This document shows positions 42,003-50,212 of a stretch of 64,000 bases of DNA, one piece after another (position 1 is the stretch's first letter; each line of letters starts with the position of its first letter). The position numbers and the translations under genes are program-made. The notes beneath the pieces are model-generated. The model was not told the DNA's origin. It was given only the letters and a program-made list of their open reading frames with translations, and ran no database searches. Source of the stretch: Phenylobacterium sp. GTDB lineage: Bacteria > Pseudomonadota > Alphaproteobacteria > Caulobacterales > Caulobacteraceae. Location: positions 106,282-170,281 of the forward strand of contig NZ_JAHBYD010000006.1 of NCBI RefSeq assembly GCF_019636135.1, read 5' to 3'.

Positions 42003-43229
42003 TTATTCGCGCCTGAGCGCCTCGATGGGGTCGAGCCGGGCCGCCCGCCACGACGGATAGGCGCCGAACACCAGCCCCACGGCCATGGAGAAGCCCAGCG
42101 CCAGGGGCGCCGCCCAGGGCGGGATCGCCGCCGGCCACCCGGCCAGCTTCGCCACCCCCAGCGCCCCGCCGATCCCGATGGCGAGCCCGATCAGCCCGCC
42201 CGCCATGGAGAGCGCCACCGACTCCAGCGCGAACTGGATCAGCACGTCCGACCGCCTGGCGCCGACGGCCATCCGCAGGCCGATCTCCCGCGTCCGCTCG
42301 GTCACCGACACCAGCATGATGTTCATGATGCCCACGCCGCCCACCACCAGCGACACCGCCGCCACCGCCGCCAGGAACACCGTGAAGGTCGCCACCGCCG
42401 CCTGCATGGTGGCCAGGATCGAGGCCATGTTCTGGGTCTGGAAGTCGTCCTCCTCCCCCTGGCGGATGCGGTGCTGGTCGCGCAGCAGGTCGATGACGTC
42501 CTCCTGCACCCGGTCGAGACTGTCGGCGTCGGTCGACTTCACGTAGATCGTCTGGATCGTGTCGCCCCGGAACCGCCGGCCCACCAGCCGCGAGCGCACC
42601 GCCTCCAGCGGCGCCAGCGCCACGTCGTCCTGGTCCTGGCCGAGGCCCGCGTTGCCCTTGCTCTCCAGCACGCCGATCACCTCGAACGGCACGGTGCGCA
42701 CGCGGATGCGCCGGCCCACCGGGTCGGCGTCGCCCCAGAGCTGGCGCGCCACGGTCGGGCCGACCACGATCACCTTCTTGCCCTGCCGCGCCTCGCGTGC
42801 GTCGAACATGCGGCCCTGGGCGACGATGAGGTCGCGGGCGATCAGGTAGTCGGGCGTCACGCCCTCGACGCGGGTGTTCCAGTTCGCGCCGTCCGCGTTC
42901 ATCTGCGCGCGGCTGGTCACGCTGGGCGCGACGGCGGCCACGTCCTCGACCTGCCTGGCGATGGCCTCGGCGTCGCTGTCGCGCAGGCTCATGCCCGAGC
43001 CCGCGCCCTGGCTCACCGGCCCGCGCTGGAAGTTCGGCATGACGATGATCAGGTTCGAGCCCAGGCCCGAGATCGCGCCCGTCACGCGCTGCTGCGCCCC
43101 CAGGCCGATGGCGGTCATCATCACCACGGCCGCGACGCCGATGACCACGCCCAGCGAGGTCAGCGCGCTGCGCATCGGGTGGGCGACGATGGCGCCCAGC
43201 GCGAACCGGACGAGCTCGACGAACCTCAT
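42003..43229 (-). CDS. MacB-like ABC transporter permease (FtsX domain)
   Basis: A 408-residue inner-membrane protein: one N-terminal transmembrane helix (SALTSLGVVIGVAAVVMMTAIGLG), a large periplasmic MacB-type domain (residues about 45-280), then three C-terminal helices ending in the FtsX module (GGVGIMNIMLVSVTERTREIGLRMAVGARR). Its start overlaps the ATPase gene by 4 nt. In E. coli MacB the ATPase and permease are one chain; here they are separate genes. With the ATPase and adaptor it would form a tripartite exporter using TolC for macrolides, peptides or siderophores. No outer-membrane component is encoded nearby. Confidence 0.92.
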   Translation of the reverse strand: MRFVELVRFALGAIVAHPMRSALTSLGVVIGVAAVVMMTAIGLGAQQRVTGAISGLGSNLIIVMPNFQRGPVSQGAGSGMSLRDSDAEAIARQVEDVAAVAPSVTSRAQMNADGANWNTRVEGVTPDYLIARDLIVAQGRMFDAREARQGKKVIVVGPTVARQLWGDADPVGRRIRVRTVPFEVIGVLESKGNAGLGQDQDDVALAPLEAVRSRLVGRRFRGDTIQTIYVKSTDADSLDRVQEDVIDLLRDQHRIRQGEEDDFQTQNMASILATMQAAVATFTVFLAAVAAVSLVVGGVGIMNIMLVSVTERTREIGLRMAVGARRSDVLIQFALESVALSMAGGLIGLAIGIGGALGVAKLAGWPAAIPPWAAPLALGFSMAVGLVFGAYPSWRAARLDPIEALRRE

Positions 43230-43906
43230 GCCGCGTTCCGCTCGTCGGAGACGATCAGGCCATCGCGGAACGCCACCCGCCGGTGCGCCTGGGCGGCGAC
43301 GTCGGGGTCGTGGGTGACGATGGCGAGCGTGAGGCCGTCGCGGTTCAGCGCCTCGAACAGCTTCAGCACCTCCTCGCCCGTGTGGGTGTCGAGGGCGCCG
43401 GTCGGCTCGTCGGCCAGCAGCAGGTCGGGGCGGTTGGAAAGCGCGCGCGCGATGGCCACCCGCTGCTGCTGCCCGCCGGAGAGCTGGGTCGGCCTGTGGC
43501 CCACGCGCGCGCCCAGGCCGACGCGCTCCAGCAGGTCCTTCGCCCGCGCCTTGCGTTCGGCCGGCGCGACGCCAGCGTAGACCATCGGCAGCTCGACGTT
43601 CTGCAGGGCCGTCAGCCGGGGCAGGAGCTGGAAGGACTGGAAGACGAACCCGATCCGCCGGCGGCGGAAATCGGCCAGCTCGTCGTCGCTGAACCTGCCC
43701 ACCTCTTCGCCGCCGAAGCGGTAGCTGCCCGCGGTGGGCCGATCCAGGCCGCCCAAGATGTTCATCAGCGTCGACTTGCCCGACCCCGAAGGCCCGATCA
43801 CGGCGACGTACTCGCCGCGCGCGATGGCGAGCGAGACGCCGGCCAGCGCCGGCACCTCCTCCTCGCCCATCCGGTAGACCTTGGTGAGGTCGGTGACGGC
43901 GATCAC
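43226..43906 (-). CDS. MacB/LolD-type ABC transporter ATPase
   Basis: A 226-residue ATPase with Walker A GPSGSGKST (38-46), the signature LSGGQQQRVAIARAL, Walker B LLLADEPTGALD, and the H-loop TLAIVTHDPDVA. The sequence is of the MacB/LolD branch (FVFQSFQLLPRLTALQNVELPMVYAGV). It energises the permease encoded downstream. ATGA overlaps on both sides (with the adaptor at 43903 and the permease at 43229) make this a strictly coupled three-gene operon. Confidence 0.95.
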   Translation of the reverse strand: MIAVTDLTKVYRMGEEEVPALAGVSLAIARGEYVAVIGPSGSGKSTLMNILGGLDRPTAGSYRFGGEEVGRFSDDELADFRRRRIGFVFQSFQLLPRLTALQNVELPMVYAGVAPAERKARAKDLLERVGLGARVGHRPTQLSGGQQQRVAIARALSNRPDLLLADEPTGALDTHTGEEVLKLFEALNRDGLTLAIVTHDPDVAAQAHRRVAFRDGLIVSDERNAA

Positions 43907-45195
43907 ATCTTCACCCGCACCTGGCCGCCGCCCATCGGTCCGCCGGCGCCGGGCTGCGCCCTGGCCTTCGGCCCGCCGCCGACGATGAGCCGGTCGCCGG
44001 CCTTCAGCCCGCGGCTGAGGATCTCGGTCGAGGCGCCGTCGGTGGCGCCGACCCGCACGGGGATCGCCACCGGCGTCTCGTCGCGCAGCACATAGACGGT
44101 CCCCGCGCGCATGCCCGAGGCGCGCCCGCGCCCCTCGGCCAGGGTCTCGTTCGGCGCGGGCGGCCCGGCGCCCTGGCCCTGCCGCCGGCCGCCGCGCTGC
44201 TCCTTCGCGGACGGCGGCGTCCAGCGGAGCGCCACGGACGGGACCTTCATCACGTTGCGGCGGGTCTCGATGACGATGTCGGCGTTGGCCGTCATGCCGG
44301 GCAGCAGCTTGCGCTGCGGATTGTCGGCCTGGGCGATGACCGTGTAGGCGACCACGTTCTGCTCGGTGGTGGGCTGCTTACGCACCTGGGTCACGACCCC
44401 CTGGAACGTGTCGTCCGGGAACGCGTCGACGGTGAAGCGGACCTTCTGGCCCTCCTGCACCTGGCCGACGTCGGCCTCGTCGACGCTGATCTTCACCTCC
44501 ACCTTCGAGAGGTCCTGGGCGATGGTGAACAGCACCGGCGCCTGCAGGCTGGCGGCCACCGTCTGGCCGGGCTCGACCTTGCGGTCGACCACGACGCCGG
44601 CGATCGGCGAGGAGATGGTGGTGCGGCCCAGGTCCACCTGCTGGCTGCGCAGCGTGGCGCGGCTCTGGTTCACCCGGGCGCGGGCGGCGGCCACCTGCGC
44701 CTGCGCCACCTTCATGGCCGCCGTCGCCTGGTCCAGCGTCGTGGGGGCGTAGATGCCCTGGTCCACCAGCGCCTTCTTGCGGTTGAAGTCGGCCTCGGCG
44801 TTGGCCAGCGTCGCCTGCGCCTGGCGCACGCCCGCCTCGCCGGCGGCGATGTCGGCGGCGCTCTGGGCCACGCGCGACTGGAAGGTCTGCGGGTCGATGA
44901 CCGCCAGCGTCTGGCCGGCCTTCACCTCGTCGTTGAAGTCGGCGAGCACTCTCACGACCTGCCCCGAGATCTGCGAGCCCACGTCCACCGTGACCAGCGC
45001 CTGCAGGCTGCCCGAGGCCGAGACCGAGCGGGTGACGTCGCCCTGTTCCACCGCGCCGAAGCGGTAGGGATCCTTCGGCGCCCTGGGCCGCATCTGGCAG
45101 GCGAAGACGGCCCCGAGCGCCAGCACGACCACGGCGATCGTGATCCAGGCGGCGCGCGGCAGGCGGAAACGGCGGCGTGTCGAGGTCTGGCTCAT
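43903..45195 (-). CDS. MacA-like periplasmic adaptor (HlyD family)
   Basis: A 430-residue membrane-fusion protein with an N-terminal anchor (AAWITIAVVVLALGAVFACQM), lipoyl half-motifs (VGSQISGQVVRVLADFNDEVKAGQTLAVID and TISSPIAGVVVDRKVEPGQTV) flanking a coiled-coil hairpin (about 100-190), then beta-barrel domains. An unusual Gly/Arg/Gln-rich insert (EQRGGRRQGQGAGPP) lies around 345-375, and another Gly-rich run at the C-terminus. It links the MacB-like pump to an outer-membrane channel. It is first in the operon; ATG 45195. The 440 bases upstream contain a large palindrome and no gene. Confidence 0.92.
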   Translation of the reverse strand: MSQTSTRRRFRLPRAAWITIAVVVLALGAVFACQMRPRAPKDPYRFGAVEQGDVTRSVSASGSLQALVTVDVGSQISGQVVRVLADFNDEVKAGQTLAVIDPQTFQSRVAQSAADIAAGEAGVRQAQATLANAEADFNRKKALVDQGIYAPTTLDQATAAMKVAQAQVAAARARVNQSRATLRSQQVDLGRTTISSPIAGVVVDRKVEPGQTVAASLQAPVLFTIAQDLSKVEVKISVDEADVGQVQEGQKVRFTVDAFPDDTFQGVVTQVRKQPTTEQNVVAYTVIAQADNPQRKLLPGMTANADIVIETRRNVMKVPSVALRWTPPSAKEQRGGRRQGQGAGPPAPNETLAEGRGRASGMRAGTVYVLRDETPVAIPVRVGATDGASTEILSRGLKAGDRLIVGGGPKARAQPGAGGPMGGGQVRVKM

Positions 45196-45338
45196 GGACC
45201 GTCCAGTATCGAAGGGCCGGCATGAGCCCCCGGCGACTTGTGGTCGCGTAGCGTTGCTACCCGATTTCAGTCCCGATACCGGCTCGCGGCGGCGTGGCCT
45301 GGGCAGAGTCGCCGAGGAACTCCGATGGAAGCGATCGC

Positions 45339-45544
45339 CCTCCTCCTCGACGGAGCAGGGCGATCGCATATGGCTTGTGGGCGGCTCGTCCGCCCGAGTC
45401 ATGAACCGCAGAGATCGCGGAGATGCGCAGAGAAGCTCGCGGATCCACGGGAATCCTCTGCGTATCTCCGCGATCTCTGCGGTTTGACTGACGGCCTTTC
45501 GGCCGCCCGCATCCATATGCGATTGCCCTGCTCGACGGAGGAGG
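45339..45544. repeat. About 206-bp nested imperfect palindrome
   Basis: The outer arms CCTCCTCCTCGACGGAGC (from 45339) and GCTCGACGGAGGAGG (to 45544), with matching GCGATCGCATATGG / CCATATGCGATTGC, enclose an inner long stem: AACCGCAGAGATCGCGGAGA (left, about 45405-45430) and TCTCCGCGATCTCTGCGGTT (right, about 45465-45485). It lies between the divergent ends of the exporter promoter region and the kinase stop. No coding sequence is evident in the 45196-45635 gap. Confidence 0.75.
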
Positions 45545-45635
45545 GTTGGGTGGTGGTGTGGCTACGGCGTTACGACAGACGGCGCTGTGGCGTCGACGCC
45601 TCCGCGCCCGGCCGGCAAGTCCTGCGTACACCTGC

Positions 45636-46970
45636 CTAGAGAGGCAACTGCACCCGCGCCGTCAGGCCGCCGCCCGTGCGGTTGATCAGGTTCACGTCGC
45701 CGCCGTGGCCGCGGGCGATGGTCCGCACTACGGCGAGGCCCAGGCCGATCCCGCCCGTCTGGCGGCTGCGCGACGGCTCTCGGCGATAGAAGGGCTCGAA
45801 GACCTTCTCGGCGTCGGCCGGCGGGATGCCGGGGCCGTCGTCGTCGATCTCGACCACCGCATGGCCGGCGTCGGCGAACACGCGCGCCCGCGCCCGGCCG
45901 CCGAACTTCACGGCGTTCTCCAGCAGGTTGGCGATCAGCCGGCGCAGCGCCATCGGATCGCCCGTCAGCACGACCTTCTCGCCGGACTCCACCTCGGTCT
46001 TCGCGCCCGTCTCGGCCATCTCGTCGCACAGGCTCTCGACCAGCGACGACAGCTCCAGCGGCGTCCGTTCGCCGGTCTTGGTGGCGTCGCGCACGAAGGC
46101 CAGGGTGGCGGTGATCATCTCCTCCATCTGGTCCAGGTCGGCGCTGTACTTCGCGCGCTGGTCCTCGGGCAGGCCCTCGATGCGGAAGCGCAGGCGCGTC
46201 AGCGGCGTGCGCAGGTCGTGGGCGATCGCGCCCACCATGGCGGTGCGGTCCTCGACGTAGCGCTGCAGGCGGCCCTGCATCTCGTTGAAGGCGCGGGCGG
46301 CCATGCCGATCTCCGCCGGCCCCTTCACCAGCTCCAGCGGCGCCGCGCGGGGGTCGCGGCCCAGCCGCTCGGCGGCCTCGGCGAACTCCTTGATCGGCTT
46401 GGTGAGCCGCCGTGCGAACAGCCAGGCCACCGGCGACATCAGCAGCGCCGACAGGGCGAACCACAGCGCCAGCCGTTGCTGCCAGCCGCTCAGCCCCAGG
46501 TCCGTCTGGGGCTGCACGATCCGCCAGGTCCCGTCGGCCTGTTGCACGCCGACCTTGAACGGGAAGATCAGGAAGTGCTCTTCGCCGCGCATGCCTGCCC
46601 GGGCCGCGCGGTCGCGGATGACGCGCCCCAGGCGGCGGTCGGAGAGCAGGGCGCGTTCCCCGGCGATCACCACGCGCGTCGGCGCCACGCCGAGGTCGCG
46701 GGCGATCTTGTCGCGCATCTCGGGAATGCTGCGCCCCTCGAGCTCGGGTCCGGGACGCCGGTCGCTGGTCCTCACCATCAGCGGCTTGCGCTCGGTGAAC
46801 ACCAGGTGGGCGCCCTGGTAGGTCCGCTCGATCTCGGACAGCCGGTAGAAGTCGGGCGCCGGCGGGGGCAGGGCGAAGAGGAGCAGGGTGCTCATCGCCC
46901 AGGCGGCCACCAGCGTCAGACCGGTCAGCGTCAGGAGTTGGACCAGCAGCGGCGCCGCGGGCCGTCTCAC
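45636..46970 (-). CDS. Two-component sensor histidine kinase (EnvZ-like)
   Basis: A 444-residue membrane kinase from GTG 46970, which overlaps the response-regulator stop (GTGA). Two transmembrane helices (LTLTGLTLVAAWAMSTLLLFALP and LALWFALSALLMSPVAWLFA) bracket a periplasmic sensor of about 130 residues. A HAMP region follows, then the H box AIAHDLRTPLTRLRFRIEGL, N box LIANLLENAVKFGG, G1 DDDGPGIP and G2 GGIGLGLAVV. The architecture is that of EnvZ-type kinases paired with OmpR regulators. The stimulus is unknown; cell-envelope stress is plausible given the exporter operon next door on the same strand. Confidence 0.93.
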   Translation of the reverse strand: MRRPAAPLLVQLLTLTGLTLVAAWAMSTLLLFALPPPAPDFYRLSEIERTYQGAHLVFTERKPLMVRTSDRRPGPELEGRSIPEMRDKIARDLGVAPTRVVIAGERALLSDRRLGRVIRDRAARAGMRGEEHFLIFPFKVGVQQADGTWRIVQPQTDLGLSGWQQRLALWFALSALLMSPVAWLFARRLTKPIKEFAEAAERLGRDPRAAPLELVKGPAEIGMAARAFNEMQGRLQRYVEDRTAMVGAIAHDLRTPLTRLRFRIEGLPEDQRAKYSADLDQMEEMITATLAFVRDATKTGERTPLELSSLVESLCDEMAETGAKTEVESGEKVVLTGDPMALRRLIANLLENAVKFGGRARARVFADAGHAVVEIDDDGPGIPPADAEKVFEPFYRREPSRSRQTGGIGLGLAVVRTIARGHGGDVNLINRTGGGLTARVQLPL

Positions 46971-47704
46971 GTGCGCTTCACCTTGGCGGTGAACATGTAG
47001 CCTTCGTTGCGGATCGTCCGGATCAGGTCGTGGCCGCCGCCGCCGTCGTCCAGCTTGCGGCGCAGGCGGCTGATCTGCACGTCGATGGCGCGGTCGAAGG
47101 CGTCGCTGTCGGGGCCGCGCGCGAACTCCAGGAGCTGGTCGCGGGTCAGCACCCGCTGCGGCCGCTCCACGAAGGCCCGCAGCAGCGAGAACTCGCCGGA
47201 GCTCAGGTTCACCACCACGCCGTCGGGCGAGCGCAGCTCGCGCCGCACCAGGTCCAGCCGCCAGCCGGCGAACTCGCAGCCGGCGCCCAGCGCGCCGCTG
47301 GCCGAGCGCTGCTCGGAGCGGCGCAGGACGGCGCGGACCCGCGCCAGCAACTCCCGGGGATTGCAGGGTTTCGCCAGGTAGTCGTCGGCGCCCAGCTCCA
47401 GGCCCACGATCCGGTCGGTGTCCTCGCCCATGGCCGACAGCATGATGATCGGCGGCGCGGTCTCGGTGGTCGTCAGGCGGCGGCACACCGCCAGCCCGTC
47501 CTCGCCCGGCATCATGATGTCGAGCACGATCAGGTCGACGGGGCCACGCTCCAGCGCCCGGTCCATCTCGCCCGCATCGGCGGCGGTCTCGACCTTGTAG
47601 CCGTGGCGTCCGAGGAAGTCGGAGACCACGTCGCGGATCCCCGGGTCGTCGTCGACCATCAGGATGCGGGCGCCGGCGCCGGCCATGTCAGTCGTGAGCT
47701 CCAT
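46967..47704 (-). CDS. OmpR-family response regulator
   Basis: A 245-residue regulator. The receiver domain (ILMVDDDPGIRDVVSDFL, phosphoacceptor Asp in DLIVLDIMMPGEDG, conserved K in DYLAKPCNP) is followed by a winged-helix DNA-binding domain (VVNLSSGEFSLLRAFVERPQRVLTRDQLLEF, DVQISRLRRKLDD, IRTIRNEGYMFTA). It is coupled to the kinase by GTGA overlap. Start may be ATG 47704 or the internal ATG at MAGAG. Candidate targets are the neighbouring MacAB-like exporter and itself; no binding sites were identified. Confidence 0.94.
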   Translation of the reverse strand: MELTTDMAGAGARILMVDDDPGIRDVVSDFLGRHGYKVETAADAGEMDRALERGPVDLIVLDIMMPGEDGLAVCRRLTTTETAPPIIMLSAMGEDTDRIVGLELGADDYLAKPCNPRELLARVRAVLRRSEQRSASGALGAGCEFAGWRLDLVRRELRSPDGVVVNLSSGEFSLLRAFVERPQRVLTRDQLLEFARGPDSDAFDRAIDVQISRLRRKLDDGGGGHDLIRTIRNEGYMFTAKVKRT

Positions 47705-47770
47705 GCCCGCCAGCTTCGCCGCCGGCCGTAACGCGCGAATGTCTCACCTGAAACCCGGGTGTCACTGCGC

Positions 47771-48451
47771 TCATGTGTCCGCCAGCACCATGTCGGCGAC
47801 GAACGGGTTGGTCTTGCGCTCCTGCCCGAAGGTCGACATCGGCCCGTGGCCGGGCACGAAGCGGACGTCCTCGCCCAGCGGCCACAGCTTGCCGGTGATC
47901 GCGTCGATGAGCTGCTGGTGGTTGCCGCGCGGGAAGTCGGTGCGCCCGATCGAGCCCTGGAACAGCACGTCGCCCACCTGCGCGAACTTCGCCTCCCGGT
48001 GGAAGAACACCACGTGCCCCGGCGTATGCCCCGGGCAGTGGTAGACCTCGAACTCGGTCTCGCCCAGCGTCACCCGGTCGCCGTCGTGCAGCCAGCGGTC
48101 GGGCGTGAAGCTGCGCGCCTCCGGCATGCCCCACTTGGCGCCCGACGCGCCGATGTCGTCGATCCAGAACTGGTCGTCCGGGTGGGGGCCCTCGATCGGG
48201 CAGCCCGTCAGCGCCTTCAGCGCCGCCGTGCCGCCGGCGTGGTCCAGGTGGCCGTGGGTGATCCAGATCTTCTCCAGCGTCAGGTCGTGCTCCTTCAGCG
48301 CCGCCATCAGCCGCGGGACCTCGCCGCCGGGATCGATGATCGCCGCCTTCCGGGTCTTCACGCACCAGACGATGGTGCAGTTCTGCTGCAGGGGCGTCAC
48401 CGGCGCGATCAGCGCACGGATCGGGAGCGGGGCGGGCGTCGGAGCGTTCAT
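47771..48451 (-). CDS. MBL-fold metallohydrolase (glyoxalase II-like)
   Basis: A 226-residue metallo-beta-lactamase-fold protein with the dinuclear metal motif THGHLDH (H66, H68, D70, H71), the later YHCPGHTPGHVVF, GDVLFQGSIGRTDFP and VPGHGPMSTFGQE. This wording is that of the glyoxalase II / persulfide dioxygenase-like hydroxyacylglutathione hydrolase group (YcbL type). It probably hydrolyses a thioester such as S-lactoylglutathione. It lies 66 nt upstream of nothing in its own direction but the response-regulator gene, so cotranscription with the two-component genes is possible. It is divergent from the APC permease across 138 bp. Confidence 0.88.
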   Translation of the reverse strand: MNAPTPAPLPIRALIAPVTPLQQNCTIVWCVKTRKAAIIDPGGEVPRLMAALKEHDLTLEKIWITHGHLDHAGGTAALKALTGCPIEGPHPDDQFWIDDIGASGAKWGMPEARSFTPDRWLHDGDRVTLGETEFEVYHCPGHTPGHVVFFHREAKFAQVGDVLFQGSIGRTDFPRGNHQQLIDAITGKLWPLGEDVRFVPGHGPMSTFGQERKTNPFVADMVLADT

Positions 48452-48589
48452 CGCCGCCCATGATCTAGGCTCGGCGTCGAAATGGGAAGCGCGCCCGTGT
48501 CGTGGGGGAATTGCGGTGAAGTTCCCTTGTGTCTAGCGTGCCCGCAAACGCCCCATTTCGAGGGCGGAATCGATACAGGAAACAGCCGT

Positions 48590-50197
48590 ATGGCGAATGG
48601 AATTGCGCGCATCTTCCTGCGCAAGTCGGTCTCCCAGATACAGGCCGAGCACGAGCACGGGGAGCTGAAGCGCTCGCTCGGCGCCATCAACCTGGTGCTT
48701 CTCGGCATCGGGTGCATCATCGGGACCGGGATCTTCGTGCTGACGGGCCGCGCCTCGGCCCAGTTCGCCGGCCCGGGCATCATGATCTCCTTCGTCATCA
48801 CCGGAACGCTCTGCGCCTTCGTGGCGCTCTGCTACGCCGAGCTCGCCGCGGCCCTGCCGGTGTCGGGCTCCGCCTACTCCTACACCTACGCCTCGATGGG
48901 CGAGGGGGCGGCCTGGGTCATGGGCCTGCTGCTCGTGCTGGAGTACGGGCTGGCGGCCTCCACCGTCTCGGTCGGCTGGTCGGGCTACTTCGTGAGCCTG
49001 ATGCACGACTTCGGCGTCAACATACCGGCGTCGTTGCAGGCCGCGCCCGGGGTGATCGTCAAGGACCACGACGGCGCCGTCATCGGCACGGGCGTGATGA
49101 ACCTGCCGGCCTTCATCGTCATCGGTCTCGTCACCCTGCTGCTGATCCGCGGCGTCACCGAGAGCGCCACGGTCAACAACATCGTGGTGGCCATCAAGGT
49201 CACCGTCGTGATCGCCTTCATCGTCATCGGCTTCAAGTTCGTCGACACGTCGATGTGGACGCCGCTCGTGCCGGCCGAGATCCCCGCCCGCCCGGCCGGG
49301 ACCGACATGAGCCTGCTGGCCCAGATCGGCCGCGCGCTCGGCGACGTCATCACCGGCAACGCCGACTACAAGTACGGCATCGGCGGCGTGATCCACGCCG
49401 CGGCGGTGATCTTCTTCGCCTACCTCGGCTTCGAGGCGGTCTCCACCGCCGGCGCCGAGGCCAAGAACCCGGGCAAGGACATGCCGATCGGCATCCTGGG
49501 CGCGCTCACGATCTGCACCATCCTCTACATCCTGACCTGCGGCGTGCTGGTGGGCATCGTCCCCTACGCCCAGCTCGACGTGCCGGCGCCGATCGCGCTC
49601 GCCGCCGACAAGATGCACCTCCCGTGGTTCGCCTTCGCCGTGAAGGTGGGGGCCATCGCGGGCCTGAGCTCGGTGATGCTGGTGCTGCTCTACGGCCAGA
49701 CGCGGGTCTTCTACACGATCAGCCGAGACGGCCTGATGCCCGCCGTCTTCGCCAAGGTGCATCCGAGGTTCAAGACGCCCTACGTCAACACCCTGGTCGT
49801 CGGCCTGCTCGCCATGCTGGCCGCGGGGTTCCTGTCGCTCGACCACCTGGCCGACCTCTCGAACGTCGGCTCGCTGGCCGCGTTCGCCCTGGTCTGCATC
49901 ACGGTGATCTACCTGCGTCGCACCGATCCCGGGCTCGCCCGGCCCTTCCGCACGCCGTTCTATCCGGTGGTGCCCGTCCTCGGCGCGGTCATGTGCCTGA
50001 TCCTGCTGATGAGCCTGATGTCGACGCCGAACACCCGGAACTTCTTCCTGATCTACCTGGTGATCGGGATCGTCGTGTACTTCGCCTACGGCATCCGCAG
50101 CTCGAACCTCGGCAAGGGAATCCTCGTAGCGGGTTCGGAAGGCGAGCCGCACGAGCTGCCGCACAAGGTGGGCGAGCCTCCGCAGGGCCAGGGCTGA
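48590..50197 (+). CDS. APC-family amino acid permease
   Basis: A 535-residue inner-membrane transporter with about twelve or more hydrophobic helices. The APC signature GIGCIIGTGIFVLTGRA is in helix 1, AALPVSGSAYSYTYASMGEGAAWVMG in helices 2-3, and FFAYLGFEAVSTAGAEAKNPGKDMPIGI later. It resembles cationic amino-acid/CAT-type permeases such as YfnA. It probably imports an amino acid with protons or exchanges amines. ATG 48590 follows AGGAAA; a longer in-frame reading lacks a ribosome site. The hrpB gene starts 15 nt after its stop. Confidence 0.93.
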   Translation: MANGIARIFLRKSVSQIQAEHEHGELKRSLGAINLVLLGIGCIIGTGIFVLTGRASAQFAGPGIMISFVITGTLCAFVALCYAELAAALPVSGSAYSYTYASMGEGAAWVMGLLLVLEYGLAASTVSVGWSGYFVSLMHDFGVNIPASLQAAPGVIVKDHDGAVIGTGVMNLPAFIVIGLVTLLLIRGVTESATVNNIVVAIKVTVVIAFIVIGFKFVDTSMWTPLVPAEIPARPAGTDMSLLAQIGRALGDVITGNADYKYGIGGVIHAAAVIFFAYLGFEAVSTAGAEAKNPGKDMPIGILGALTICTILYILTCGVLVGIVPYAQLDVPAPIALAADKMHLPWFAFAVKVGAIAGLSSVMLVLLYGQTRVFYTISRDGLMPAVFAKVHPRFKTPYVNTLVVGLLAMLAAGFLSLDHLADLSNVGSLAAFALVCITVIYLRRTDPGLARPFRTPFYPVVPVLGAVMCLILLMSLMSTPNTRNFFLIYLVIGIVVYFAYGIRSSNLGKGILVAGSEGEPHELPHKVGEPPQGQG

Positions 50198-50212
50198 CGC
50201 CCTGGCGGCGCC

